Virus record (IMG/VR): IMGVR_UViG_3300017772_000001
Span: 1-64,000 of that record
Strand: one strand, 5' to 3'
DNA: 64,000 nt
DNA from: a virus
Shown here: positions 17,977 through 27,614 of the stretch, in pieces
Numbering within the stretch: position 1 is the first letter of the stretch
Layout: each line of letters opens with the position of its first letter
The notes under the pieces: model-generated
Databases searched by the model: none
Told to the model about the DNA's origin: nothing
Seen by the model: the letters and a program-made list of their open reading frames with translations, nothing else
Made by a program: the position numbers and the translations under genes

Positions 17977-18004
17977 TTGACAAACTAGCGAATCGTGTTA
18001 TATT
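17977..18004 (+). promoter_or_regulatory. Sigma-70-type promoter (copy 2 of a duplicated promoter)
   Basis: TTGACA (17977-17982) and TATATT (17999-18004), 16-base spacer. AAAACTTGACA and TAGCGAATCGT are shared with the 17560 promoter. It begins right at the stop codon of the preceding gene. Confidence 0.75.
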
Positions 18005-18034
18005 AATTACATAATCAACAGAGAGGTTACTAAT

Positions 18035-18382
18035 ATGAAATACAAGTTATATCAAATTCATCTTACAGATGCAGAAATTGATTTAATCAATGAAGAAGGA
18101 CATGATGCTGTTCATAAGCAATCATTGAAATTAGATATGAATTTTTCAAAGAATGACACAGGTATGGTTGCCCGGGATGCATTCAATCGTGGATACTACA
18201 CGCATGTTAGTAACATCACTGCTGATAGTTTAGAGGGCGTGTTTCATGTAGGGAACATGGGCCCAGAAGAAGACATTGAGCGTTTGTCTCGTATGTACAG
18301 TGTTAGTGTTGGTGACATTGTGGAAGATGAAGATGGCAAGCAATCAGTAGTTGCTAATTTTGGTTTTAAAGAGGTAGCCTAA
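18035..18382 (+). CDS. Small protein, possibly YodL-like domain
   Basis: 115 residues, MKYKLYQIHLTDAEIDLINE. The C-terminal half, ITADSLEGVFHVGNMG then RMYSVSVGDIVEDEDGK, resembles the 'SxSVGDV' layout of YodL-like and related plasmid/phage accessory domains; this is a weak resemblance. It has its own promoter and an AGAGAGGTT leader. Its stop codon overlaps the stop of the convergent lysozyme-like gene by 4 bases. Function unknown; early expression is inferred from the promoter type. Confidence 0.75.
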   Translation: MKYKLYQIHLTDAEIDLINEEGHDAVHKQSLKLDMNFSKNDTGMVARDAFNRGYYTHVSNITADSLEGVFHVGNMGPEEDIERLSRMYSVSVGDIVEDEDGKQSVVANFGFKEVA

Positions 18383-19017
18383 CTAAAGCCAGGAACAAAA
18401 CTCCACATCTTAGAAGTTTTAATTTTCATAGCGGCTAGTTTTTCATTAATCTGGCCGTTATTCTTTTTAATATTAGTCTGAATTTCATCTGTAATATTAT
18501 ACCATTTTTCATTATTAATCAATGCAATGATAGGATGTCCTTCAATTTTATCAACGCCTTCATTGAAGAAATAATATAACAATGCATCAAATTGTGGTTG
18601 AGATAATTCTTTCTTAACAAACTTTTCTAAAACATTTCCTATATTACGTAATTGCTTTTCTAATATAAAGTTTGCCATTGGTTTTGTAATTTTGCCTGTA
18701 CCTATGTCTATTCTCTGTGAGGCAACGGTTATATATCCATAACGCTTTTCTGTATTTGTTATTTTATAACCAAACCCAACAGTATCATCTGTTATCTCTA
18801 ACATAGGTTTGTTTGTATCAATGATTGCATTCTTACTCATTTCACTGAATATTAAATCTGTTATTGGAAAGCATGTCAATCTAACGTGTGATAATATATA
18901 AGTAGGCTCACCGGTTTCTTTGTAGCCCGTACCTAAATAAGTGCCATTAGGAGTTACAACATTCAACGGAAGTTGAATATAATTTAGCAATGACCCTTTT
19001 CTTTTATCAAATAACAT
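18379..19017 (-). CDS. Lysozyme-like (GH24-type fold) protein, catalytic residues uncertain
   Basis: 212 residues. The C-terminal 120 follow the phage GH24 lysozyme plan: DDTVGFGYKI corresponds to the conserved TIGYGH turn, then GKITKPMANFILEKQL, then QPQFDALLYYFFNEGVD, then ALINNEKWYN. In T4 lysozyme Glu11 lies 15 residues and Asp20 six residues before the Thr of TIGxGH. Here those places are Ala and Leu, with only a Glu five residues before the Thr, so activity is doubtful. The N-terminal ~75 residues are beta-rich and may attach it to the hub. It is coupled to gp5 by a TAATG overlap, suggesting the lysozyme module found inside T4 gp5 is here a separate, possibly structural, subunit. Confidence 0.6.
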   Translation of the reverse strand: MLFDKRKGSLLNYIQLPLNVVTPNGTYLGTGYKETGEPTYILSHVRLTCFPITDLIFSEMSKNAIIDTNKPMLEITDDTVGFGYKITNTEKRYGYITVASQRIDIGTGKITKPMANFILEKQLRNIGNVLEKFVKKELSQPQFDALLYYFFNEGVDKIEGHPIIALINNEKWYNITDEIQTNIKKNNGQINEKLAAMKIKTSKMWSFVPGFS

Positions 19018-20873
19018 TATGCTAACCTCACTGCGGTTGTTCCTGTAACAGAAGAACTATCTGCTACACTGTATGAACGAGTTAATCGGTATGCGCCTCT
19101 TTCTGCACTTGCGGCTGAGAAATGCATTGGATCCCATGGAGCACTCCAGTTTCCGCCCCAACCTAAACCGTGCCTTGCGGCTATCTCACCGATGTTAAGT
19201 GGGAAGTCACAGCCTTGGTCTGCGCCTCTAGTCACGCCTGGATTCCAACCAGCTGGTCTTGTTCGTGCATATCCGTTTGGTGCATATGCATTAATATCTA
19301 TTGCGGCTCCCATTGCATGGAAGCTAGGTCTTGAACCACCTCTTTGATTTCTATTACAGTAACCGCCCAATGTTTTAATAACGTATCCGGTTGCTTCTAA
19401 ATCATCAATTAATCCTTGGAAGTTAGATTGGAATATTGCCGCAACCTGACAGCCTACTCCATTACTTGCACGTATAGATGCCAAGCCTTCTCCGGGAGGA
19501 AGCCCAGGAACATCTTCGTTTGATGTTTCATTTGAATCTTGATTTGCGGCATCCATTTGTCCAGATGCACTATTTGGATCACTTGCTATTTCATTACCAG
19601 CGTTTTGTGTTTCGTTGTTATTCTCGCCAGGCGTAGACCCATCTGCGGCTTTTTGTACTGTTTCTGTACCACGCAAGAAAGGTTCATGTGTTGGGAATTT
19701 AGGTATAATACTTTTTTCAATTACTGTGTTTTCTAAATTCTGAATATCTGGTTGTGTTTCTAATGGTATATCATAAGCGATAGAAGCCATAGGACCATTA
19801 AGATGTAGCTTGCCATTAACTGTAGAAACATACATACTTGTTTCAACTTTCTGATGTAGTGACCCACCACTTTCATAAAACTGCGAACCAATAGTCTTAG
19901 TATGCATTTGATTATCTACGTTAATATTATAATTGTTTATAGCATGTAGATTAATATTTTCACCAGCTTCAAGGTTTATATTTTTATCTGCACGTAGATT
20001 GAAATCTTTTTCTGTACGCATCGACAATGATCCTTCAGCATAAACCATCACTTCACCATCTGCTCCAATTTCAACCCAACCGGAACCTGAACTATTGATT
20101 GCATATACAAAATCATTTGTGCCATCAACAATAACTTGTGCGCCTGAACCTGTCGAAATTCTAATTTGATTAGGGTGTATTGTGCCATCGTCTCCGACAG
20201 ACCCATCATCCATTGTAATTCCATTACCACCTGGTGTAGTCCAGCCATAAACTTTTGAGTGTTGCGTTGTTTCATAGTTTGCATCACGTAATGGACTTGC
20301 AGTAGATTGTCCTCGTTTATTATCAGCAAATATACCTTGACTTGCTGAGTTTACATTTCTGTTAGAATTTCCTTGGTCTGCTTCATCTGTATTTTGTAAT
20401 TCTGCTAATGTGTTAGGTGTAGACTTTGCAACTTTAACATCTTTGGCAATTCCTTCACCCATTCCACTGCCGTCAGGATTGGCAGTACCTGCCGCACCAC
20501 CTGGTACAGTGCCGGGAACTTCTTGTGCAACTGCGAACCAATAACCTTCGTTTAGATTTCCGTTATCTGCAAAGAAAACTAATATAGTAACTCCGCCATC
20601 TGGTGGGACAGAGAACATACCATATGAACCTTGAGAGTTTGAGCCTCCGAAAGAACTTGCATACATAAAATACATTGGCTCATCTGGATCTCCGCCCAAT
20701 TTAGGAACATAAGCCGCTATACGTCCTCGTCCTTCTGGATCTGGTTTTCCTCCAACAGTTATGGCTTTATATATGCCACTTTTAATATTCTGTAAAATAG
20801 GATTTTCTTGCGACTTTCGATTGCTCAAAAGAGATTTTGCAAGACTGTTTCCTATAGTAGATTGATTAGCCAT
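19017..20873 (-). CDS. 5: Baseplate hub / spike protein gp5 with C-terminal M15 peptidase domain
   Basis: 618 residues. An OB-fold (about 30-120: KAITVGGKPDPEGRGRIAAYVPKLG, GMFSVPPDGGVTILVFF) is followed by a Gly/Asn-rich linker. Then comes a spike-type beta region (about 230-370) with LRADKNINLEAGENINLH repeats of gp5/VgrG spikes. After a Pro/Asn/Glu-rich linker the C-terminal 150 residues form an M15C-type D-Ala-D-Ala peptidase: SFHAMGAAIDIN gives His519 and Asp526, WDPMHF gives Asp581 and His584. The T4 lysozyme domain is absent at its usual place. gp5 would puncture the envelope and cut peptide crosslinks. It overlaps the SGNH gene upstream by 8 bases and the lysozyme-like gene downstream by TAATG. 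Confidence 0.88.
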   Translation of the reverse strand: MANQSTIGNSLAKSLLSNRKSQENPILQNIKSGIYKAITVGGKPDPEGRGRIAAYVPKLGGDPDEPMYFMYASSFGGSNSQGSYGMFSVPPDGGVTILVFFADNGNLNEGYWFAVAQEVPGTVPGGAAGTANPDGSGMGEGIAKDVKVAKSTPNTLAELQNTDEADQGNSNRNVNSASQGIFADNKRGQSTASPLRDANYETTQHSKVYGWTTPGGNGITMDDGSVGDDGTIHPNQIRISTGSGAQVIVDGTNDFVYAINSSGSGWVEIGADGEVMVYAEGSLSMRTEKDFNLRADKNINLEAGENINLHAINNYNINVDNQMHTKTIGSQFYESGGSLHQKVETSMYVSTVNGKLHLNGPMASIAYDIPLETQPDIQNLENTVIEKSIIPKFPTHEPFLRGTETVQKAADGSTPGENNNETQNAGNEIASDPNSASGQMDAANQDSNETSNEDVPGLPPGEGLASIRASNGVGCQVAAIFQSNFQGLIDDLEATGYVIKTLGGYCNRNQRGGSRPSFHAMGAAIDINAYAPNGYARTRPAGWNPGVTRGADQGCDFPLNIGEIAARHGLGWGGNWSAPWDPMHFSAASAERGAYRLTRSYSVADSSSVTGTTAVRLA

Positions 20874-21852
20874 TGTTTATTTTCCTATACGCTTGATGTA
20901 TGTTTTCAGCTAAATCTTTATTTGCAATTTCATCAAAATGCCCACAACTTAGCCTACTATAATCAAGTGGTGTATTGATAATTTCTACTTTTCTGTCTAA
21001 AGTATTCATATCGTTTATGTATTTATTTGCCAATTCCATTGCATCTGGTAAAATATTATACTGTTCCCAAAATCCTATATTAACAAATATAATATTCCAT
21101 TTGTTTGCAAGAGTTAACCAATGCAATCGTCTTAATATTATCTCAACATTTTTAATAAAAGAATTTGCATTAGTATTAATATGTAGCATATGCGCCGCCC
21201 AAGATTCGTCTAATGCTTTTTGGGCTTTTGCACTACGTTTGTTAAAATTTGTATGAAACTCTTGCGATGCTTCTGGTAGTTCCCATAGAATTTCTGGATC
21301 AACTATCGGCATTTTTCTTATTCCTAAATTTGGATTAATATTTGCATTTGTATCCCAAGCTCTTAGTAGCTCATTGTATATTGGCTTAGTTGGTTTGTCT
21401 ATACCAGGTGACAAAATGTTCATATACCATGCATGTCTCATCATCGAGGACATACTATACACAATAGTTTTTGTCTGTTTAGACTTTGGTTCATTTGTCC
21501 ATTGTTCTAATCTTCGCATTATTGTTTCGTTTCCAGAACCAGGTTTTGCTAAATTTATCCAAAACTTATTTTTATCTTTTTTATTCAATAACGCACTCAA
21601 GCACCATTTCTCTGGTAACCCATCGCCAAACATAAAACTATCACCGAATATAGGAATTATTTCTTCTTCGAAATCTTCAAAATTTGTTAAGTCTGTTCTT
21701 GTAGGCCAAGCATTAGGCCATACTTCTTTTTGTTCACCAAATTTAGGGTCAATGGTATACGGAGTATAATATGTTTTATCCATATCATGTCTTCCATCAT
21801 CAAACAACTTACTGAAAGTTGAATACTCATTATTAAATTCGTTAGTCTTCAT
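20866..21852 (-). CDS. SGNH/GDSL-type hydrolase-like protein
   Basis: 328 residues. IPIFGDSFMFGDGL carries the block I Gly-Asp-Ser (Ser72), and NLAKPGSGNETI carries the block III Gly-x-Asn (Asn108). A C-terminal CGHFDEIANKDLAENI supplies the probable catalytic His305, although the usual Asp three residues before the His is replaced by Ser. SGNH enzymes cleave esters, for example acetyl groups on surface polysaccharides. It lies between the 1621-residue tail protein and gp5, overlapping gp5, so it is expressed as a late gene and may be virion-associated. There is no signal peptide. Substrate unknown. Confidence 0.75.
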   Translation of the reverse strand: MKTNEFNNEYSTFSKLFDDGRHDMDKTYYTPYTIDPKFGEQKEVWPNAWPTRTDLTNFEDFEEEIIPIFGDSFMFGDGLPEKWCLSALLNKKDKNKFWINLAKPGSGNETIMRRLEQWTNEPKSKQTKTIVYSMSSMMRHAWYMNILSPGIDKPTKPIYNELLRAWDTNANINPNLGIRKMPIVDPEILWELPEASQEFHTNFNKRSAKAQKALDESWAAHMLHINTNANSFIKNVEIILRRLHWLTLANKWNIIFVNIGFWEQYNILPDAMELANKYINDMNTLDRKVEIINTPLDYSRLSCGHFDEIANKDLAENIHQAYRKINNG

Positions 21853-21860
21853 TCTATTTC

Positions 21861-24800
21861 CTACGGCGTTGGTGGGTTAACTATCACAAAATCAGCGGCA
21901 TTAAATCGAACGCCTATTTGCAATGCACCAGTTTCTGGGTTTCTACTATCTTCATTTGCAACTCCCGATGCAGTTGTTACCGCAATATCTGGGTACTCAT
22001 TGGCTATTGTATTTTTTAAATTCATTGGGTTTAGTCCAGGTTTATAATATTCAAATGATCCAACAGGCGCAGTTGAATCGACTAATCCAAAATGTGTTAC
22101 TGGGTCTGTTATCGTTTGTATTGTTCCTGAAGAGTCTCTATATGTTATAGGACCAATTGCACTGTAATCTAATACTTGCGAGGTGTAAGTTTCTCCATCA
22201 AAAGTTTCTGTTAATGTTGTTCTTGGTGCCGCTTCAACTTTGGTTAATATATCATTGTACACATCTTTTGCATTAGTATATTGTGCAACTTGTGAAGCAG
22301 ACACTTCTCCGTCTGATATTGCATCAACTATATTACTGTTAGAAATTGATGTGCCAGTCCTATCACCAAGTGTTTCAACTACTATTATAGGTGCAGTAGC
22401 ATTTGGTTCTTTGATTGGTACTGCAACATTTTCATATTTAATTTCGCCATTTTCTTCAACTGGTATTATACCAGTAGTTACACCATCGGTTGAACTTAAA
22501 TCACTTCTTATATCATTTACTTCGGTTTGTAATTTAGATGCAAGTTCTTCGTCACTTTCTCTTCCTGCTTCTGTCCAATACCAACTCTCTAATCTTTCTT
22601 CTGTGTCTTTTAGTTCTGCTTCTTTTTCATTTAGCAACTCTAATTTCTTTTGTTTCTTCAATGCATCTATTGCCTCTCCTCTAGTTCCTGAGGTTGCGTT
22701 TGTTGTAATTGTATCAATAGTGCTTTCTATTGCTTTGACTTCCGAATATTCTTGGTCTGTTAAATCATGTAAACTTCTGCCATCGATAATATTAATGGCT
22801 TTTTGGTTCAATGCTGAAACTTTGTCTGCTTCGTTTACTGTAAGAGTATTAAGCCCAACATCAACTGAATAATTTCTTGTGCCAAGTCCTGTTCGGTAAC
22901 TTTCTACGTTTACCTGATGTCCGTGATTTTCTATTGGAACAGTACCGTCAAGAATTGACGCGGCACCATTGATACTTGCCGCCTTTTCTGCATTGGTTGT
23001 GTTAGGGTCGTTCACATCTATCGTTTCTAAATCAGACATTATTGATTGTGGATCTTTTATAATATCATCCTCGCCTTTAAGGTATCGTTCTGATTCTATT
23101 CGATTTGCTTCGTTTACCTTAGTTAGTGCTTCTTGGTCTAATCCTGTTACAGTTGTTCCCACGGTTGCATTTTCAGTTGCCTCAAGTGCGTGGTCTATCT
23201 CTGCCATAGTTTGTGCTGTTACAGTATAACCTTCGTCTATGGCTTCATTGTAAGCATTTCGAGTTGCATCCGATACTGACTCATTTCCTGTTTGATAATC
23301 GTCTGCTAATCTTTTTGCAATCTTTTGTGCAGATTGTTGTACCGCAATACAAGATTGTTCATGACCTAATGCACATAGTCCCTCGGCCTGTTGTCTAGCA
23401 AGTGCTAATTGTTTTGCAACTGATTCATTTGGAACTGCGTAATCGTTTTGGTTTGAAGGTTCAAGAAAGTTATTTGTTGCAGTTTGTAATGCCATGACCG
23501 CATGCGGTCCCGCACCATCTATATCAACTACATACACATCGCCCTCTGGTGTTATTCCAGTACCTGCGCCCTGTGGTGCAACTATATCATCTGCAAATTC
23601 TTTTGCTTCCGCGTCTTCTTTTGCATTTGGATTCACAACAGCATCGCCTCCATCATTGAGTCCTAATCTATCTTGTACTGGTAATTGAAAATAACCGTCT
23701 GACATTAATTCTGGATTAGGAGCTCCTAGTACTGCATCTACTGTTTGAAATTCTTCCGCCGCTGGTATCTTTACCATTTGTAATGTTTGTGTAAATAATC
23801 CACCACTGAATGAACTAATAACTGAGTTAACAGAATATACACTAGTCATTAGTCGTGTCTTTTTTATTCCATCATAATTTTCTGCATCTAGTCCTACTCT
23901 CTCTGGGTTATTTAAATAAACGCCTTCTGCTTTATCTGTAACTAAGATAAGATAATTTACTCCATTAATATTCGTAGAATGCATTTTATATTCATCAAGT
24001 GCATTTGCATTGCCGTATTTTGCTTTTATCATAGAAGGAGAATACACGCTATCTACCCAATATGGGTCTCCTTTGATAGTCATTTGTGCATTCATCATAC
24101 TTAAATTATTATTTCTTCCTTCATAATATTTTGCTTGTGCAAGTTCAATATCTTCTTGGTCAGCCGATTTAATAACATTCAAGTTAGTAGGATTTTCTAA
24201 TAATGATTTAGTAATACGTGAAAAGTTAACTGGGTTTTCTACAAGTGCTTTTAATAAACTATCAAATTGGTCAAGACTTAATTTACTAATCATTTCTTTA
24301 TCTAAATTTTCAGTAAGTATAAGTTCCTGTCCTTCACTGCCAGGGAATAATCCCAAGTCATTCCAATTGTCTCCGATGGTTGAAGTGCTTTCAATAATTT
24401 TAGTTGAGTATAGTTGTCCCAATGCCTCACGCATTAAGTCATTTTGTGCAATTTCATTTTCTTTTTCTTCTCTTAGTAAATCATTTTGACTTTGGTTTGA
24501 ATCTTGTATTTGATTAAATAGCTTGTTACGATTTTCACGAACTTCTCCCTTCATAATATCTTGAAGAATTTCATACTCTTGTGAATCTTCATCAAACATA
24601 CTCATCATTTGATTTGCATCAGCATTTTTAATTTGTTCATATATTTTTTGTGCTTCGGCGGCCTCTCCTGGTCCACCAACACGACTCATAAGTCTGTCTC
24701 TGAATTCGTTTCGTACTTCTGCACTAAGGTCTGCAAATTGTCCTTCAAGTGTTCGAGCGTTTGCTCTATGCATTCTAAGTGTTTCACCCAATGTTCCAGA

Positions 24801-26726
24801 CTCTTCTTCCAGTTCTGTTAGCTTCTGTTGGGCTCTTTCATCGATTTGTGTACGCCAATCTCCAACTGCTTCTAAGAAACCATTTGCCATGTAGGTATCG
24901 CTAGGTTTTACGTATGCTTTTTGAAGTTGATTATCCAGTGATATAGTTAAATCTAATATGTGTTCATTCCTACCAGTATATTGATAGTAATATCTTTTAT
25001 TACAATGTCCTTCTAAGAATATACTTCTTAAAACTTTTGCAGTATCTTCTGTTAGCTTTGCGTTGTGTGATTGATTTTGTACTATTAAACTTTTTTGCAC
25101 AGTTAAAAAATAATTTACTTCATAAGTTTGTTTACTTGTCAATACATTATAGCCACCTAACTTAGGTGTTGCATGTGGTAGAACTCTAAACAAGTTTGAT
25201 AGTTGAGGAGAATCATCAGTTAGTGCTTCTCTAATTAAACTTGAGTTTAAACAAATACTTTCTATTGCATTATATATAGATGAACCAGGCGTTATAACAC
25301 CAGTTTGCTGTCCTATTTTAACACTAGCTGTTTCAGATGTTTCATTATTTCCAGATGAAGTATTGGGAACATCCGGAGAAGTCATTTGGCCTTGACCAAA
25401 CATTTGTTTAAAATCGTCAGACATTTCGAAATTATATTCATTAATAAAATCTGAGTTTGACGTTACTGCTTTTTCTTCTATCTTTGCATTTAGTTTTTTA
25501 AAGAAGTTGTCTAGTGTTTCTTCTAAGGTAGCCGCAACATCAAATTCAAAGTTATAATCCATTTGAGACAGTTCAGTATCAGCTACTACTTTATCATTTA
25601 CGATTGTACCATCTAATATTAAGTTTGTACCTTTACTTTCTGTTTGAGATTGTAGTTCATTATATTTTGTAATAACAAATGGGAATATTTTTGTAGCGGG
25701 TAAGTTTCTAACTTGGTTACCACTTTCATCATAACCCTTAAAGCGTACTTTCATAAAGAATATTGCATTCTGTAAGTCAGGATATCCGCACAATAAAATA
25801 CTGTTTTGTAACATATCAGGCAAAGAAGTTCCGCCAACTTGGCTGATAGTAAATTGTAAATTAGTGGCAGTACCTGCCATTTTTGATGCTGAACCAGTTC
25901 CGTTACCGACACTAGTGATAGTTAAATCTGTAATGTTTAATTCTGTGGTGACGCCTGTTCTTGCTATCGTAATCACATTCATGTTGTTAGTAGGCCAAGC
26001 ATCGTTTACCACATCGTCTATAAGTTGTGGAGTCTGTTCATAGGCAAGAAACTTATTTGCTTCTTGTTGGTTAACAACAAACAAATCTAAATTGTAAGTA
26101 TAATGTTCAAACGCATCTAATTCATTTTCCCAAAATAAATTATTCGATTCCATATTTTTTAATAAACTGGACAAACTTCCTGAACCAGATATCGCATTAC
26201 TTTTTAGGCTTCTCGTATCGTCAATTCCTTGAGTTGGGGGTTCACTAAGCTGTTCGCCATTTGAAAATAAATCACGCTGAGTATCATCATCAATAACAGG
26301 AGAACTATCAGGTATATTACCATATGCCATGTCCAACCCAGTACCGATACTGTCTGCGAAATAGGCAGATGCTTCATTTCCGCCTTCTTTTTGAATCATT
26401 GCACTTACCATTTTTTCTGCTAGTTCTGGATTAGCAGATAAATCAATAGGAGTATTTTTATCTATTCCCATTTTATTTGCTACAAAATCTACATATCCAG
26501 ATGTATCATTTTCATTAGGAGGAGCCCAACGTTGAATCATTCCCTCTACATCAGTTAGTCCGTGCCTATCTTGGTAAGTTTCTAGCGTTTTGCCTAAAGC
26601 CCTTACTCCATGCTCAGGCGTAGCAAATGAAACAAATGAACCATCGCCACCTGTTGCACCTTGCCATGCTGTTGCATTGCTTCTGATGTTACCTGGGTTA
26701 TTATTTCTTACGCTTCTGACTGCCAT
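21861..26726 (-). CDS. Large tail/baseplate hub protein with N-terminal muralytic domain
   Basis: 1621 residues. Residues 1-100, with RNNNPGNIR, FATPEHGVRA, LETYQDRHG and RWAPPNENDTSGY, match the 'NNPGNIR' peptidoglycan-hydrolase domain of virion-associated muralytic proteins. Residues about 190-620 are beta-rich and include KRYYYQYTGRNEHILDLTIS, a pattern of phage hub/tail proteins. Residues about 620-800 are strongly helical with heptad-like charge patterns (coiled coil). The rest is Asp/Glu/Thr-rich. Lying between gp53 and gp5, and with no separate gp27 seen, it may supply the gp27-type hub function; this is inference. It would be the tip-associated enzyme acting with the M15 domain of gp5. 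Confidence 0.75.
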   Translation of the reverse strand: MAVRSVRNNNPGNIRSNATAWQGATGGDGSFVSFATPEHGVRALGKTLETYQDRHGLTDVEGMIQRWAPPNENDTSGYVDFVANKMGIDKNTPIDLSANPELAEKMVSAMIQKEGGNEASAYFADSIGTGLDMAYGNIPDSSPVIDDDTQRDLFSNGEQLSEPPTQGIDDTRSLKSNAISGSGSLSSLLKNMESNNLFWENELDAFEHYTYNLDLFVVNQQEANKFLAYEQTPQLIDDVVNDAWPTNNMNVITIARTGVTTELNITDLTITSVGNGTGSASKMAGTATNLQFTISQVGGTSLPDMLQNSILLCGYPDLQNAIFFMKVRFKGYDESGNQVRNLPATKIFPFVITKYNELQSQTESKGTNLILDGTIVNDKVVADTELSQMDYNFEFDVAATLEETLDNFFKKLNAKIEEKAVTSNSDFINEYNFEMSDDFKQMFGQGQMTSPDVPNTSSGNNETSETASVKIGQQTGVITPGSSIYNAIESICLNSSLIREALTDDSPQLSNLFRVLPHATPKLGGYNVLTSKQTYEVNYFLTVQKSLIVQNQSHNAKLTEDTAKVLRSIFLEGHCNKRYYYQYTGRNEHILDLTISLDNQLQKAYVKPSDTYMANGFLEAVGDWRTQIDERAQQKLTELEEESGTLGETLRMHRANARTLEGQFADLSAEVRNEFRDRLMSRVGGPGEAAEAQKIYEQIKNADANQMMSMFDEDSQEYEILQDIMKGEVRENRNKLFNQIQDSNQSQNDLLREEKENEIAQNDLMREALGQLYSTKIIESTSTIGDNWNDLGLFPGSEGQELILTENLDKEMISKLSLDQFDSLLKALVENPVNFSRITKSLLENPTNLNVIKSADQEDIELAQAKYYEGRNNNLSMMNAQMTIKGDPYWVDSVYSPSMIKAKYGNANALDEYKMHSTNINGVNYLILVTDKAEGVYLNNPERVGLDAENYDGIKKTRLMTSVYSVNSVISSFSGGLFTQTLQMVKIPAAEEFQTVDAVLGAPNPELMSDGYFQLPVQDRLGLNDGGDAVVNPNAKEDAEAKEFADDIVAPQGAGTGITPEGDVYVVDIDGAGPHAVMALQTATNNFLEPSNQNDYAVPNESVAKQLALARQQAEGLCALGHEQSCIAVQQSAQKIAKRLADDYQTGNESVSDATRNAYNEAIDEGYTVTAQTMAEIDHALEATENATVGTTVTGLDQEALTKVNEANRIESERYLKGEDDIIKDPQSIMSDLETIDVNDPNTTNAEKAASINGAASILDGTVPIENHGHQVNVESYRTGLGTRNYSVDVGLNTLTVNEADKVSALNQKAINIIDGRSLHDLTDQEYSEVKAIESTIDTITTNATSGTRGEAIDALKKQKKLELLNEKEAELKDTEERLESWYWTEAGRESDEELASKLQTEVNDIRSDLSSTDGVTTGIIPVEENGEIKYENVAVPIKEPNATAPIIVVETLGDRTGTSISNSNIVDAISDGEVSASQVAQYTNAKDVYNDILTKVEAAPRTTLTETFDGETYTSQVLDYSAIGPITYRDSSGTIQTITDPVTHFGLVDSTAPVGSFEYYKPGLNPMNLKNTIANEYPDIAVTTASGVANEDSRNPETGALQIGVRFNAADFVIVNPPTP

Positions 26727-26732
26727 TGTACA

Positions 26733-27026
26733 CTACTTCATTTCGTCTAATTGATTTTTGCTAGGTATTTTAATTTTAGTACCCGCTGTGAAATCGTTTA
26801 TCGGGTCCTGAATAGTATCAGGATTTCTTTTAGCAAAAACCCACCAGTATTTGGAAGTACCATATAGGTCATAACTACACAAATCAGGTCTAAGATTGTA
26901 GTTCTGTGGTATAGTATACGTTTCGTCTAACGCACTTTTTTGTAAGTAGACAGGATTTTGTATGTCTAGTACTTTATTTTTTATTACCGCAGTTTTCTTC
27001 CACGGTGAAGTTGGATCATATGCCAT
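26733..27026 (-). CDS. 53: Baseplate wedge protein gp53 (LysM-like)
   Basis: 97 residues, MAYDPTSPWKKTAVIKNKVL. The family core is clear: NYNLRPDLCSYDLYGTSKYW, then WVFAKRNPD, a DPINDF turn and a closing GTKIKIPS. gp53 is a LysM-like wedge subunit that with gp6 and gp25 builds the inner baseplate. T4 gp53 is about 196 residues, so this is a short form containing mainly the LysM-like part. It is coupled to the upstream gp48/54-like gene by TAATG and followed 6 bases later by the large hub gene. Confidence 0.85.
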   Translation of the reverse strand: MAYDPTSPWKKTAVIKNKVLDIQNPVYLQKSALDETYTIPQNYNLRPDLCSYDLYGTSKYWWVFAKRNPDTIQDPINDFTAGTKIKIPSKNQLDEMK

Positions 27027-27595
27027 TATACATACCCCTTACTAGCTAAACGCCCATTCAAATAATCATTCATAGTAAAGTTTTCTCTAACGTTCTTTGG
27101 AGAATATGTTGTAGTCAATGACATAACAAACATATTTTGTACTGGAACTCTTGCGCCGCTTCTTGTATTAATATAGTCAATATCAGAGTCTAAGTTCCAC
27201 GTAAAGTCTCTTATTAGCACGGGAACATTTGTGTAAATACCATGTGCATCTAACCTTAATATCGGTGGGGGTAATCCAGCATTTGCTGACTGCATACCGA
27301 AATCCATCTTTAATGCACCCCTCATAAAGTTGGCCATCTGTAATACTGTGTCTGCTTCTTGTTCACTGCGAACAATAATAGGAGCTGTCATGTTAAATTC
27401 TGTATTTGAAGACATATCAAACGCTCTTTGTTGAAAGTTTGTATGCGATAGGTCATATGAACTATACCCAGTACTTGTCAACACTGTTATCGTTGGTGTA
27501 TACGGAAATTGTATTGCACCAAGACCAGACGCACCTAAACGACCACTAGGGTCACGTATAGTTACGGGCTGTTGTTCTTTGTAGATATTATCCAT
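27026..27595 (-). CDS. Baseplate tube cap / initiator-like protein (gp48/gp54 family)
   Basis: 189 residues starting MDNIYKEQQPVTIRDPSGRL. After a Gly-rich N-terminus come FPYTPTITVLTSTGY, AFDMSSNTEFNMTAPI, GLPPPILRLDAHG, and a C-terminal NVRENFTMNDYLNG. This is the layout of tail-tube-like caps that join the baseplate hub to the tube. T4 gp48 and gp54 are longer (364 and 320), so which one it replaces is unclear. It is first in the minus-strand hub operon, with AAGGAG before the start and a late-promoter element at 27615..27623. Confidence 0.6.
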   Translation of the reverse strand: MDNIYKEQQPVTIRDPSGRLGASGLGAIQFPYTPTITVLTSTGYSSYDLSHTNFQQRAFDMSSNTEFNMTAPIIVRSEQEADTVLQMANFMRGALKMDFGMQSANAGLPPPILRLDAHGIYTNVPVLIRDFTWNLDSDIDYINTRSGARVPVQNMFVMSLTTTYSPKNVRENFTMNDYLNGRLASKGYV

Positions 27596-27614
27596 GTTAT
27601 ACTCCTTGTTTCTT

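Noticed and set aside
18379-19017. Calling the lysozyme-like protein an active endolysin
   Set aside because: The positions corresponding to T4 lysozyme Glu11 and Asp20 are Ala and Leu, and it is coupled to gp5 rather than to a holin-type gene.
22240-22872. Plus-strand open frame of 210 codons within the large hub gene
   Set aside because: Low-complexity Ser/Val/Leu translation, no start signals, opposite a well-supported gene.
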